In this document: one piece after another, positions 8,042 to 16,212 of the stretch
Layout: each line of letters begins with the position of its first letter
Position numbering within the stretch: the first letter of the stretch is position 1
NCBI GenBank assembly: GCA_017309145.1
Contig: JAFLDU010000007.1
Location: forward strand, 1 to 44,081
Source: Zoogloea sp.
GTDB taxonomy: Bacteria > Pseudomonadota > Gammaproteobacteria > Burkholderiales > Rhodocyclaceae
Direction: 5' to 3'
DNA: 44,081 nt
The notes under the pieces: model-generated
Seen by the model: only the letters and a program-made list of their open reading frames with translations
Database searches by the model: none
Told to the model about the DNA's origin: nothing
Position numbers and translations under genes: made by a program

Positions 8042-9166
8042 ATGCCTCTGGTCATCGGTGTGACCAAAGAGCTCACGCCGGGGGAGCGCCGCGTTGCGCT
8101 CGTACCGGACGTAGCCAAGAAATATCAAGGGCTTGGCGCAGCTTTGCTGCTCCAGGCGGGGGCCGGCGAATCGGCCTACTACCGTGACGCAGATTACGGG
8201 GTGTCCGAGCTGGCCGCCGACAGGGCCGCCGTGCTGCAGAAAGCCGATCTGTTCCTGCAGGTCCAGCCCCTCGGGCTGGATGCGCTTGAGCAGCTCAAGC
8301 CGGGCAGCGTGCTGGTCGGGCTCCAGCAGCCTTGGGCCAGCCGCGAACGTATCGAGCTGTTGCTCCAGAAAAAGATCACCTGTTTCGCTTTGGAACTGTT
8401 GCCCCGTATCAGCCGTGCACAGAGCATGGACGTCCTGTCCAGCCAGGCGGCGGTGGCGGGCTATGAGTGCGCGTTGATCGCCGCGGATCACAGCCCCAAG
8501 TTCTTCCCCATGCTCACTTACGCGGCTGGCACCATCCGCCCGGCCAAGGTGCTGGTGATCGGTGCCGGCGTGGCCGGCCTGCAGGCCATCGCCACCGCCA
8601 AGCGCCTCGGTGCCATGGTGTCGGGCTATGACGTGCGTCCGGAGACCAAGGAGCAGATCGAGTCGCTCGGTGCCAAGTTCGTCGATACCGGCGTGTCGGC
8701 GGCTGGCAGCGGCGGCTACGCCCGCGAACTCACCGACGACGAGAAGCGCCAGCAGGCCGAGAAGCTGGGCAAGGCCATCGCCGAGTGCGATGCCCTCATC
8801 ACCACCGCAGCGATTCCGGGACGCAAGGCGCCGCAGATCGTCACGGCCGACATGGTCGCGCGCATGAAGCCGGGCTCGGTGGTGGTGGATATGGCCGCCG
8901 AGACCGGTGGCAATGTGGTCGGTACCGTGGCGGGCGAGAAGACCTGGGTCGGCGAAGTGCTGATCATCGGCCCCACCCACATCGCCAGCCGCATGCCCGT
9001 GCATGCCTCCGAGATGTACGCCAAGAACCTCTTCAACTTCATCTCGCCCTTCATCAAGGACGGGGCCCTCGCCCTGGACTGGGAAGACGAAGTGATGGCC
9101 GGCGCCTGCCTGACCCACGACGGGGTGCTCAAGCACGCCGGCGTGAAGCAGGCCCTTGGAATGTAA
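8042..9166 (+). CDS. pntAA: NAD(P) transhydrogenase subunit alpha part 1
   Basis: A 374-residue soluble NAD(H)-binding domain (dI) of the proton-translocating transhydrogenase. It begins GVTKELTPGERRVALVPD, as in alanine dehydrogenase/PNT proteins, and has the Rossmann motif VLVIGAGVAGLQAIATAKRLGA and the AIPGRKAP and MVARMKPGSVVVDMA segments. The enzyme uses the proton gradient to drive hydride transfer from NADH to NADP+. The alpha subunit is split here into two genes, as in many alpha- and betaproteobacteria; pntAB starts 13 bases downstream. Confidence 0.95.
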   Translation: MPLVIGVTKELTPGERRVALVPDVAKKYQGLGAALLLQAGAGESAYYRDADYGVSELAADRAAVLQKADLFLQVQPLGLDALEQLKPGSVLVGLQQPWASRERIELLLQKKITCFALELLPRISRAQSMDVLSSQAAVAGYECALIAADHSPKFFPMLTYAAGTIRPAKVLVIGAGVAGLQAIATAKRLGAMVSGYDVRPETKEQIESLGAKFVDTGVSAAGSGGYARELTDDEKRQQAEKLGKAIAECDALITTAAIPGRKAPQIVTADMVARMKPGSVVVDMAAETGGNVVGTVAGEKTWVGEVLIIGPTHIASRMPVHASEMYAKNLFNFISPFIKDGALALDWEDEVMAGACLTHDGVLKHAGVKQALGM

Positions 9167-9179
9167 GCGGAGGACGACC

Positions 9180-9464
9180 ATGGACGGATTCGTTGCACTG
9201 TATATCTTCATGCTCGCGGCCTTCACGGGTTACGAGGTGATCTCCCGTGTGCCGGTGATCCTGCACACGCCCCTCATGTCCGGCTCGAACTTTGTGCACG
9301 GCGTGGTGCTGGTGGGCGGCATGATCGCCCTCGGCCAGGCGGAAACCCCGCTGGAGCAGGCCATCGGCTTCGTTGCCGTGCTGCTCGGCGCGGCCAACGC
9401 GGCGGGCGGTTACGTGGTGACCGAACGCATGCTCGCCATGTTCAAGTCGAAGGAGAAGAAGTAA
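9180..9464 (+). CDS. pntAB: NAD(P) transhydrogenase subunit alpha part 2 (membrane)
   Basis: A 94-residue hydrophobic protein with about three membrane spans (ALYIFMLAAFTGYEVI; VHGVVLVGGMIALGQA; AIGFVAVLLGAANAAGGYVV). It contains HTPLMSGSN, typical of the membrane part of PntA. AGCGGAGGA at 9167-9174 precedes ATG 9180. Its stop shares one base with the pntB start (TAATG), so the two are translationally coupled. It forms part of the membrane proton channel. Confidence 0.94.
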   Translation: MDGFVALYIFMLAAFTGYEVISRVPVILHTPLMSGSNFVHGVVLVGGMIALGQAETPLEQAIGFVAVLLGAANAAGGYVVTERMLAMFKSKEKK

Positions 9465-10837
9465 TGGCGATCAAGTGGCTGATTGACGCGAGCTACTTCG
9501 TGGCCGCGGTGCTCTTCATCCTCGGCCTGAAGGGCATGAGTTCGCCGGTCTCGGCGCGCAAGGGGATTGTCTGGGCGGGGGTGGGCATGGTGCTGGCCAC
9601 CGTGGTCACCTTCCTCACCCCGGGCATGAACAACTTCGCCCTGATGGTGCTGGCGATCGCCCTGGGCGGCGCGGTGGCGTGGATCTCCGGCAAGAAGGTC
9701 GCAATGACCGACATGCCGCAGATGGTGGCGATCTACAACGGCATGGGCGGCGGTGCCGCGGCGGCCATTGCGGCGGTGGAGTTCGCCCGCGGCGAGATGC
9801 ACGGCACCGTGGTGACCCTGCTGGCGACGCTGGGGGCGCTGATCGGTGCGGTCTCCTTCGCCGGTTCGGTGGTGGCCTGGGCCAAGCTGCAGGGGGTCAT
9901 GAAGAAGGCCTTCCGCCTGCCTGCCCAGAACGCCGTGAACATCCTGCTGGCCCTGGCCACGGTGGGGCTTGGCGCGGCCATCGTGCTGGCACCGACCATC
10001 GACCCGACGCTGGTGGTGGCCTTCTTCATCCTGTCGCTCATCCTCGGCACCATCATCACCCTGCCCATCGGCGGGGCGGACATGCCGGTGGTGATCTCCC
10101 TGTTCAACGCCTTCACCGGCCTGGCGGTAGGTTTCGAAGGCTTCGTGATGGGCATTCCGGCCCTGATCATCGCCGGTATCGTCGTCGGTGCGGCCGGTAC
10201 GCTGCTCACCCAGCTGATGGCCAAGGCCATGAACCGGCCGATCAGCAACATCCTCTTCGTGCCGATGGCGGCAGCCGGTGGCGGCGAGGCGGTGGAGGGC
10301 GAGCAGAAGGAGATCGGCGCGATGGATGCGGCGGCGATGATGCGCTATGCCTCCAAGGTCATCATCGTGCCGGGTTACGGCATGGCGGTGGCCGGCGCCC
10401 AGCACAAGGTCTGGGAGATGTCCGAGTTGCTGGAGGAGGCTGGCGTCGAGGTGGTGTTCGCGATCCACCCGGTGGCGGGGCGCATGCCCGGCCACATGAA
10501 CGTGCTGCTGGCCGAAGCCGGGGTGCCCTACGAGAAGATCTTCGATCTCGAAGAGATCAACGGCGACTTCGCCCAGGCCGACGTGGCGCTGGTGATCGGC
10601 GCCAACGACGTGGTGAACCCGTCGGCGCGTACCGACAAGTCCAGCCCGATCTACGGCATGCCGATCCTCAACGCCGACCTGGCGCAGAACGTCATCGTCG
10701 TGAAGCGGGGCAAGGGCACGGGTTACTCGGGCATCGAGAACGCCCTGTTCTACAAGGACAACACCCGTCTGCTGTATGGCTCGGCCCAACAGGCCATCGG
10801 CGAGGTGATCCAGCATGTGAAGACCCTGTCGGTCTGA
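9464..10837 (+). CDS. pntB: NAD(P) transhydrogenase subunit beta
   Basis: A 457-residue protein with an N-terminal membrane region of eight or nine spans (residues 1 to about 265) and a C-terminal NADP(H)-binding domain. The latter shows VIIVPGYGMAVAGAQH, HPVAGRMPGHMNVLLAEA and VIGANDVVNPSA. Together with PntAA and PntAB it makes the complete proton-translocating transhydrogenase. The operon ends at a strong hairpin at 10858-10892. Confidence 0.96.
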   Translation: MAIKWLIDASYFVAAVLFILGLKGMSSPVSARKGIVWAGVGMVLATVVTFLTPGMNNFALMVLAIALGGAVAWISGKKVAMTDMPQMVAIYNGMGGGAAAAIAAVEFARGEMHGTVVTLLATLGALIGAVSFAGSVVAWAKLQGVMKKAFRLPAQNAVNILLALATVGLGAAIVLAPTIDPTLVVAFFILSLILGTIITLPIGGADMPVVISLFNAFTGLAVGFEGFVMGIPALIIAGIVVGAAGTLLTQLMAKAMNRPISNILFVPMAAAGGGEAVEGEQKEIGAMDAAAMMRYASKVIIVPGYGMAVAGAQHKVWEMSELLEEAGVEVVFAIHPVAGRMPGHMNVLLAEAGVPYEKIFDLEEINGDFAQADVALVIGANDVVNPSARTDKSSPIYGMPILNADLAQNVIVVKRGKGTGYSGIENALFYKDNTRLLYGSAQQAIGEVIQHVKTLSV

Positions 10838-10857
10838 TCGACGGAGTCCCACGACGC

Positions 10858-10892
10858 AAAACGGCCCGCAGGTTCGCCCTGCGGGCCGTTTT
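10858..10892. terminator. Bidirectional terminator between pntB and sixA
   Basis: A perfect 15-bp stem (10858-10872 with 10878-10892) around a 5-base loop; the GC core is CGGCCCGCAGG and both ends carry AAAA/TTTT. It can terminate pntB on the plus strand and sixA on the minus strand. Confidence 0.9.
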
Positions 10893-10916
10893 GTTCATCA
10901 GGGGTCTGGAGGGGAG

Positions 10917-11369
10917 TCAGACCAGATCGGCGGGCATCACCGCTCGCAGCACGGTCTGTGTCTCGTTCTCGCGCACGCGGTTGGTAAACCACCACAGGGC
11001 CCCCTTCTTGATGGTCCAGTCGGCCTCCTGGCCGGACAGGAGCAGGGCGGCCAGGCGGCCGAGTTCAGGCTGGTGACCCACCACCAGCACCGAGCCGCCG
11101 CCGTCGGGCCAGCCGCAGGCGGCGAGGATGCTGGTGATGTCGTTGCCCGGCGCCAGCGCAGGCACGACCTCGAAGCTGGAGGTGAAGGCGCTTGCCGTCT
11201 GGCGGGTCCGGGTGGTCGGGCTGACCAGGACCCGCAGCTTCTTCGGGCGTCGGCTTTCCAGCCATTCCGCCACCTTGTGGGCCTGGCGAAGGCCGCGCTC
11301 GGTCAGTTCCCGGGTGTGGTCGGGGATGCCATCCACGGCCTCGGCGTGGCGCCACAAAAGCAGATCCAT
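10917..11369 (-). CDS. sixA: Phosphohistidine phosphatase SixA
   Basis: A 150-residue histidine-phosphatase (phosphoglycerate mutase-like) protein. The catalytic RH motif is at residues 7-8 (LLLWRHAEA) and the second histidine at 99 (VLVVGHQPELG). SixA removes phosphate from phosphohistidine proteins, known for ArcB and the nitrogen phosphotransferase system in E. coli. The frame is open back to 11471, but ATG 11369 gives the family N-terminus MDLLLWRHAEA and has GAGGAG upstream. It lies 74 bases downstream of a CYTH-CHAD gene on the same strand, a pairing that suggests a link to polyphosphate or phosphate signalling. Confidence 0.88.
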   Translation of the reverse strand: MDLLLWRHAEAVDGIPDHTRELTERGLRQAHKVAEWLESRRPKKLRVLVSPTTRTRQTASAFTSSFEVVPALAPGNDITSILAACGWPDGGGSVLVVGHQPELGRLAALLLSGQEADWTIKKGALWWFTNRVRENETQTVLRAVMPADLV

Positions 11370-11443
11370 CCTGTGTGTCTCCTCATTATTGTTATCGAGA
11401 GGCCGGCATTCTGGAGCAGGGATGTTACTGCCGGATGAATCCA

Positions 11444-12949
11444 TCAGCGTCTCCATGGCGCCTTGCCCCACAGGATGGGCTCTAGGGCGGGCAGCACGCT
11501 CTTGCGCAGGCGTGCCACCCGTGGGGCGTGCCAGCCGGCCACGAAGGCTGCGCCGCTGCGCAGCTCCGGGTCTTTGCCGGCCCAGTTCTTCAGGCGGCTG
11601 CGGGCCACCGCCTCATCGTTGAGGTAGCCGAGGGTCTCCTGGATGTCAGCGATGTCGTTGGCGAAGCGCACGGTGGCCTTCTCGGGCAGCAGGGGCAGCA
11701 GAAACTCGATCCCATAGCGCAGGCGCTTGAGGGACACGCGCAGCTCGTGCAGCTTGTCGGGGTGCAGATCGGCGGCCGCGCTGAAGCGCCTGCGGGCGCG
11801 CTTGCGCAACTGGCTCAGCTGCAGGCGGGCGAAGGTGGTGAGGTTGGCGGACTTGACCAGGGCGTCGCTCTGCAGTGCGTAGAGGTCTGCGGCCAGGGCC
11901 AGCATCTGGCGGCCATGGCTGGCGGCGAGCAGTTGTTCGCGGGCGGCCGCCTTTTCACGGTCGCGGCGGTCCACCGCCATGGCGATGAGGCGCTGGGTGG
12001 CGTCATCGGCGAGGCCGGATTCCGCCACCGGGCTGAGCACCTCGGCCAGCATCACGTCCAGGTCGCGGGCTGCCCCCAGGCCGTCGGCGGCATCCTTCAG
12101 GCCGTCCGACCAGCGGGTCACGAAGTCGGTGGGCAGGGCTGGGCCGAACAGGCGCAGGGCGGAACGCAGGCGACGCAGGGCCACGCGCAGTTGGTGGATG
12201 AATTCGGGGTCGTCGCTCTCCCGCGCGCCGGATTCATTGGCCTGCCACAGGGCCAGGCAGTCGAAGCCGATGATGCGGAAGGCGTCCACCGGCGATTGTT
12301 CGGCGCTGAGCCGGGAAGGCCGGGCCTTGGCCGGGCGCAGGGCGTGGTTGGAGAAGAGGCGGTAGCCGCGCTCGGCCTTGCTGACGTTCTCGGGGGTCAG
12401 GGGCAGGTTCTCGGCCAGTTGCAGGGCCAGGGCGTAGAGTTCCTGCGGGTCGCCCTCGACCAGTTCGAGTTCCAGTTCGCACAGGGGGCGCTCGCGGCCG
12501 TTGGCTTCGATGCTGCCCGAGTCGATCATGGCCAGCACCTTGACGCCGTCGCGTGGGGTGAGGATGCAGGTCTCGCGCTTGAAGCGGGTGGTGAATACCG
12601 GTACCAGGCGCGGATGGAGGGCTTCGAGCCGGCTGCGTACGTCCTCGCGGTCGATCGACGAGAAGTCGAAGCAACCGTTCAGGTAGGGCTGTTCCCATTC
12701 CGGGCGCGAAGACAGGCCGCCGACCGACTCGGCCGCACATTTCACCGTCTGCAGCCAGCGGGCACCGGCCTTGCGGGTGCGCACGGCCATGCGGCGTTCG
12801 CGCAGCTCCAGCTCAGGCGTGTCGAAATAGGTGTTCTCGAGGGTGCAGCTGCGTCCGTCGCGGGGGGCGTCGGCGATCAGCGGGTGGCGACGGAGGGCTG
12901 CGAGGGACTTCTGGGGAAGGGTGAGCTTCAGTTCGATTTCGTGGCTCAT
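11444..12949 (-). CDS. CYTH and CHAD domain protein (putative inorganic triphosphatase)
   Basis: A 501-residue two-domain protein. The N-terminal CYTH domain (about 1-200) begins with the diagnostic EIELKL motif and contains YFDTPELELRERRMAVRTRK, which lines the triphosphate tunnel. The C-terminal CHAD domain (about 225-490) is alpha-helical with the repeated HQLRVALRRLRS and HELRVSLKRLRY motifs. CYTH enzymes such as YgiF hydrolyse tripolyphosphate; CHAD domains bind polyphosphate granules. The domain order matches YgiF-like proteins. No polyphosphate kinase gene is in the window. Activity on tripolyphosphate is inferred from family. Confidence 0.9.
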   Translation of the reverse strand: MSHEIELKLTLPQKSLAALRRHPLIADAPRDGRSCTLENTYFDTPELELRERRMAVRTRKAGARWLQTVKCAAESVGGLSSRPEWEQPYLNGCFDFSSIDREDVRSRLEALHPRLVPVFTTRFKRETCILTPRDGVKVLAMIDSGSIEANGRERPLCELELELVEGDPQELYALALQLAENLPLTPENVSKAERGYRLFSNHALRPAKARPSRLSAEQSPVDAFRIIGFDCLALWQANESGARESDDPEFIHQLRVALRRLRSALRLFGPALPTDFVTRWSDGLKDAADGLGAARDLDVMLAEVLSPVAESGLADDATQRLIAMAVDRRDREKAAAREQLLAASHGRQMLALAADLYALQSDALVKSANLTTFARLQLSQLRKRARRRFSAAADLHPDKLHELRVSLKRLRYGIEFLLPLLPEKATVRFANDIADIQETLGYLNDEAVARSRLKNWAGKDPELRSGAAFVAGWHAPRVARLRKSVLPALEPILWGKAPWRR

Positions 12950-13080
12950 GGACAGGCCGTCGTGCTTTGGAAAATGGGGGTCGTTCCCGGGCGGGATCGA
13001 CGAAGCGGCCCATTCTAGACCCGATGACGTGCGCCTGTCTTGCGCGCCCGGGTTACAGTCCGGGCGCCTTCCTGCGTCCC

Positions 13081-13398
13081 TCAGGCTGTGCTGAAGTCGG
13101 TCTCGGCAGCGCCCTTTTGTCCGGTGTTGTCGAGCCAGCTCACGGCCACCCGGTCGCCGGCCTTGACGTCCTTCAACTGAAAGGCGAACAAGGGGTTGGC
13201 GGATACGGAAGTGCCCAGCGCACCCTCGATCACCGGGCGCCCGTTGAGGCTCAGGCTGACCTGGATGATGAAGTGGGCCGGCGGAATGCGCCCGGACGGG
13301 TCCTTGCGCAGGCCGCTTTCCATGGGGTGGGGCATCAGCACCCGGACTTCGCCTTCGCTGCCCTTGATGCTCGCGCGGATCTTGATGGGTTCGCTCAT
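13081..13398 (-). CDS. soxZ: Thiosulfate oxidation carrier protein SoxZ
   Basis: A 105-residue beta-sandwich protein with SoxZ hallmarks: KIRASIKGSEGEVRVLMPHPMESG near the N-terminus, IPPAHFIIQVSLSLNG in the middle and SWLDNTGQKGAAE near the end. SoxZ has no signal peptide and is exported as a complex with SoxY. It starts 9 bases after the soxY stop. The other sox genes (soxXA, soxB, soxCD) are absent from this window. Confidence 0.93.
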   Translation of the reverse strand: MSEPIKIRASIKGSEGEVRVLMPHPMESGLRKDPSGRIPPAHFIIQVSLSLNGRPVIEGALGTSVSANPLFAFQLKDVKAGDRVAVSWLDNTGQKGAAETDFSTA

Positions 13399-13407
13399 GA
13401 TGGGAAT

Positions 13408-13875
13408 CTATTGATCACCGCAGCCGCCGACCGTGACCTTGACGTCGCGGAACACGGTGTAGTGTTTGCCGCCGGCCGTGGCCACCACACGCAGCCGGGA
13501 GCTCTCGGCCATGCGTAGCCGGGTCTGCAGACGCGGAACAGCCTCAGGGCCGAAGTTGAATTGCAGGGTCAGGGGCAAGGGGTTCTTGTCGATGATCACC
13601 GCCAGCCGGGTGGTGCCGGGGATGTTGCTGCTGATCTCGATGGGTACCGAGGCGCCGTTCTCGGCCACCTCCGGCACCTTCAGAAAGATGTCACGGGTCG
13701 CTTCCGCCGCGGCGGTGCCGGTGAGGCGCAATACGTCGGCGGTGGTCTTCGCCTCGAAGGGCGCGCGGTTGAAATCCACCGCGACAGCCTGGCCGGGGCG
13801 TAGCACGCCGCTGCCGATGAGGGGGGCGAGCGCGCTCACGCTCCCGAAAGCCTTGAAGAAATGCCGGCGCTTCAC
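13408..13875 (-). CDS. soxY: Thiosulfate oxidation carrier protein SoxY
   Basis: A 155-residue protein with a twin-arginine type signal (KRRHFFKAFG, then a hydrophobic stretch to about residue 32). The C-terminus carries the swinging-arm cysteine in VTVGGCGDQ (Cys 152). In characterised SoxY proteins the chain ends GGCGG; here the last glycine is replaced by Asp-Gln, extending the arm by one residue. The cysteine would carry the sulfur substrate through the periplasmic thiosulfate oxidation cycle. The start lies 3 bases after the moaC stop, so it is in one operon with moaC and soxZ. Confidence 0.93.
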   Translation of the reverse strand: MKRRHFFKAFGSVSALAPLIGSGVLRPGQAVAVDFNRAPFEAKTTADVLRLTGTAAAEATRDIFLKVPEVAENGASVPIEISSNIPGTTRLAVIIDKNPLPLTLQFNFGPEAVPRLQTRLRMAESSRLRVVATAGGKHYTVFRDVKVTVGGCGDQ

Positions 13876-13878
13876 GGT

Positions 13879-14358
13879 TCAGTCCTCTGCCTTCCAGTGC
13901 CCTGATTTGCCACCTTCCTTTTCGAGCAGGCGGATGCCGGTCATGGTCATGCCCTTGTCGACGGCTTTGCACATGTCGTAGATCGTGAGCAGGCCGACTT
14001 GCACCGCGGTGAGGGCTTCCATCTCGACGCCGGTGCGGCCGACCGTCTCGGCGGTGACGGTGCAGCGGATGGTGTCGGTGCCCTCGATGGCGAAGTCGGC
14101 GGCGACGCGGGTCAGGGGGATGGGGTGGCACAGGGGGATCAGGTCGGCCGTGCGCTTGGCGCCCTGGATGGCGGCGATGCGGGCGATGCCGATCACATCG
14201 CCCTTCTTGTTGTCGCCGGCGAGGATGCGTTCCAGTGTGCTGGGAAGCATCACGATCAGGCCTTCGGCACGGGCCACGCGGCGGGTTTCGGACTTGGCGG
14301 AGACGTCCACCATGTGGGCCTGGCCCTGGGCATCGAAATGGGTGAGGGAGTCGCTCAT
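13879..14358 (-). CDS. moaC: Cyclic pyranopterin monophosphate synthase MoaC
   Basis: A 159-residue protein matching MoaC (about 160) throughout: [49 protein letters not shown] and [13 protein letters not shown]. It makes cyclic pyranopterin monophosphate, the first stable intermediate of molybdenum cofactor synthesis. The frame is open far upstream, but ATG 14358 gives the normal N-terminus ([13 protein letters not shown]). It is first in a moaC-soxY-soxZ operon, divergent from the protease gene at 14413. The other moa genes are not nearby. Confidence 0.94.
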   Translation of the reverse strand: MSDSLTHFDAQGQAHMVDVSAKSETRRVARAEGLIVMLPSTLERILAGDNKKGDVIGIARIAAIQGAKRTADLIPLCHPIPLTRVAADFAIEGTDTIRCTVTAETVGRTGVEMEALTAVQVGLLTIYDMCKAVDKGMTMTGIRLLEKEGGKSGHWKAED

Positions 14359-14412
14359 GGTCGGGCGTGGGAAGGGTGGGGAACCTGTGGCGCGGGGCGT
14401 TATCATAGCATC

Positions 14413-15849
14413 GTGAAAAATCGCCTGATCGCCGTCCTGCTGTGCCTCGCGCTCGCGCCGGGCAGCTACTCCCAGGGCCTTCCCGACCTCGGGGATAGTG
14501 CCTCCGCCGACCTGTCGCCCCTGGCCGAGCAAAAGCTCGGCATGCAGATCATGCGCGACATCCGCTGGCATGACGCAGCCTATCTGCGCGACGCCGAGGT
14601 GGAGGATTACCTCAACCGCCTGGGTGACCGGCTGGTGGCGGCCGGGCCCGGCGCCGGCATGCCCTTCGAGTTCTTCGGCGTCAATGATCCGTCCCTCAAT
14701 GCCTTCGCAATGCCCGGGGGCAAGATCGGGGTGCATACCGGCCTCATCCTGGCCGCCCAGAGCGAGTCCGAGCTGGCCGGCGTGCTGTCCCACGAAATCG
14801 CCCACGTCACCCAGCGCCACATCGCGCGCATGGTGGGACAGCAGGGGCGCTCCAGCATGCTGATGCTGGCCACTCTGCTGGTGGCCGTGCTGGCCGCCAA
14901 GTCGAGCCCCAACGCCAGCCAGGCGGCGATCATGGCCGGGCAGGCCGCGGGCATCAGCTCCCAGTTGGCCTATTCGCGGGATTTCGAGCACGAGGCCGAC
15001 CGTCTGGGCGTCCAGAACCTGGCCGCGGCGGGTTTCGACGTGCGTGGCATGGCCAGCTTCTTCGAGCGCTTGCAGCGCAACAGCCGGCTTTACGAGAACA
15101 ATGCGCCGGCCTACATGCGGACCCACCCGCTGACCTCGGACCGGATTTCCGAAATGGAGGACCGCATCTTCCACATGCCCTACCGGCAGGTACCCGACTC
15201 CCTGGATTTCCAGCTGGTGCGGGCCAAGCTGCGGGTGGGCAAGGCCGCCTCGCGGGAGCTGATGGAAGAGCTGCAGGCAGCCGGACGACGGGACGGGCAG
15301 AGCGTGGTGGCCCATTACGCCCTGGCGCGCGCCTATCTGGTGGCGCGGCGTTTCACCGAGGCGGATCGTGAGCTGGCCGCCCTGCGGGCCCTCAAGCAGC
15401 CCTCGGCGATGATCGAAGGCCTGGATGGCGAACTGCAGCTGGCGAAGGGCGATGCCGTGGCGGCGGCGAAGGTCTTCCATGACGGCAGGGGCCGCTTCCC
15501 GCAATCGCGCCGCTTGCTCTACGGTGAGGCGGGGGCTCTGCTGGATGCCGGGCGCAATGCGGAGGTGCTCAACCTGGTCAAGACCGAGCTGCAGACCACC
15601 CCGGACGATGCGCTGCTATGGGAGTTGCGGGCCCGCACCGAGGCCGCCCTTGGTCACCGCATGGGCCAGCATCGTTCGCTGGGCGAGATGTATGCAATCC
15701 AGGGGAATTTTGCTGCGGCTGCGGAGCAGCTGACCCTGGCCCAGGGCGCCAAGGATGGGGATTTCTTCGAGATGTCGGCGGTGGATTCGCGCCTGCGGGA
15801 AGTCCGTGTCCTGCTGGCGGAGCAGATGAAGGAGCGTCGTGAGCGCTGA
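14413..15849 (+). CDS. BepA-like periplasmic M48 metalloprotease with TPR region
   Basis: A 478-residue protein with a signal peptide ([21 protein letters not shown]). The M48 zinc protease domain follows: HEIAH at residues 127-131 with the third ligand in FEHEAD (Glu 194). The C-terminal half (about 260-478) is alpha-helical with tetratricopeptide-like repeats ([36 protein letters not shown]). This is the architecture of BepA/YfgC, a periplasmic chaperone-protease for outer membrane assembly, including LptD. The GTG start at 14413 is chosen because the signal peptide begins there; the frame is open to 13999, but that part lies over moaC. The TusA gene follows 59 bases later, like an operon partner. 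Confidence 0.88.
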   Translation: MKNRLIAVLLCLALAPGSYSQGLPDLGDSASADLSPLAEQKLGMQIMRDIRWHDAAYLRDAEVEDYLNRLGDRLVAAGPGAGMPFEFFGVNDPSLNAFAMPGGKIGVHTGLILAAQSESELAGVLSHEIAHVTQRHIARMVGQQGRSSMLMLATLLVAVLAAKSSPNASQAAIMAGQAAGISSQLAYSRDFEHEADRLGVQNLAAAGFDVRGMASFFERLQRNSRLYENNAPAYMRTHPLTSDRISEMEDRIFHMPYRQVPDSLDFQLVRAKLRVGKAASRELMEELQAAGRRDGQSVVAHYALARAYLVARRFTEADRELAALRALKQPSAMIEGLDGELQLAKGDAVAAAKVFHDGRGRFPQSRRLLYGEAGALLDAGRNAEVLNLVKTELQTTPDDALLWELRARTEAALGHRMGQHRSLGEMYAIQGNFAAAAEQLTLAQGAKDGDFFEMSAVDSRLREVRVLLAEQMKERRER

Positions 15850-15908
15850 AGGCGCCGGGCACGGTTAGAATCGCGGCTGATGCGCCTTCGATAGGGAGTG
15901 AACGATAA

Positions 15909-16139
15909 ATGGATTTTGACAAGGAAGTGGATGCCCGCGGCCTGAATTGCCCGCTGCCCATCCTGCGGGCCAAGAAGGGTCTGTCGGAGCTGCAGGCCGG
16001 GCAAGTGTTGCGGGTGCTGGCTACGGACCCGGGCTCGGTCAAGGACTTTGCCGCGTTTGCCCGGCAGACCGGTAACGAGCTGGTCAGCCAGGGGGAATTG
16101 CCGGATGGCGTCTACGAGTTCTTCCTGCGCCGGAAGTAG
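15909..16139 (+). CDS. tusA: TusA-family sulfurtransferase
   Basis: A 76-residue TusA/SirA fold protein with the signature CPLPILRAKK, the sulfur-carrying cysteine being residue 14. Family members relay persulfide sulfur for tRNA thiolation, molybdenum cofactor enzymes or sulfur oxidation. Length and sequence are typical. It sits 1.5 kb from moaC-soxYZ, so a link to sulfur handling is possible. An intrinsic terminator follows. Confidence 0.9.
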   Translation: MDFDKEVDARGLNCPLPILRAKKGLSELQAGQVLRVLATDPGSVKDFAAFARQTGNELVSQGELPDGVYEFFLRRK

Positions 16140-16162
16140 GCTGCGGCAGAGCCTGTCGCGAT

Positions 16163-16197
16163 GAAGAAAAGGCCACGCAGTGCGTGGCCTTTTCTTC
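16163..16197. terminator. Bidirectional terminator between tusA and valS
   Basis: A 35-base perfect palindrome: 17-base arms around one central G. The core AGGCCACGCA / TGCGTGGCCT is flanked by GAAGAAA and TTTCTTC, giving a U-rich tail in both directions for these convergent genes. Confidence 0.88.
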
Positions 16198-16212
16198 GTG
16201 GGTGGCAGGGGC

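Noticed and set aside
13999-14412. N-terminal extension of the M48 protease
   Set aside because: It is antisense to moaC, and a clean signal peptide begins at GTG 14413.
16163-16197. The 35-base perfect palindrome as a mobile repeat or operator
   Set aside because: Its GC core flanked by A-rich and T-rich arms between convergent genes is fully explained as a bidirectional terminator.
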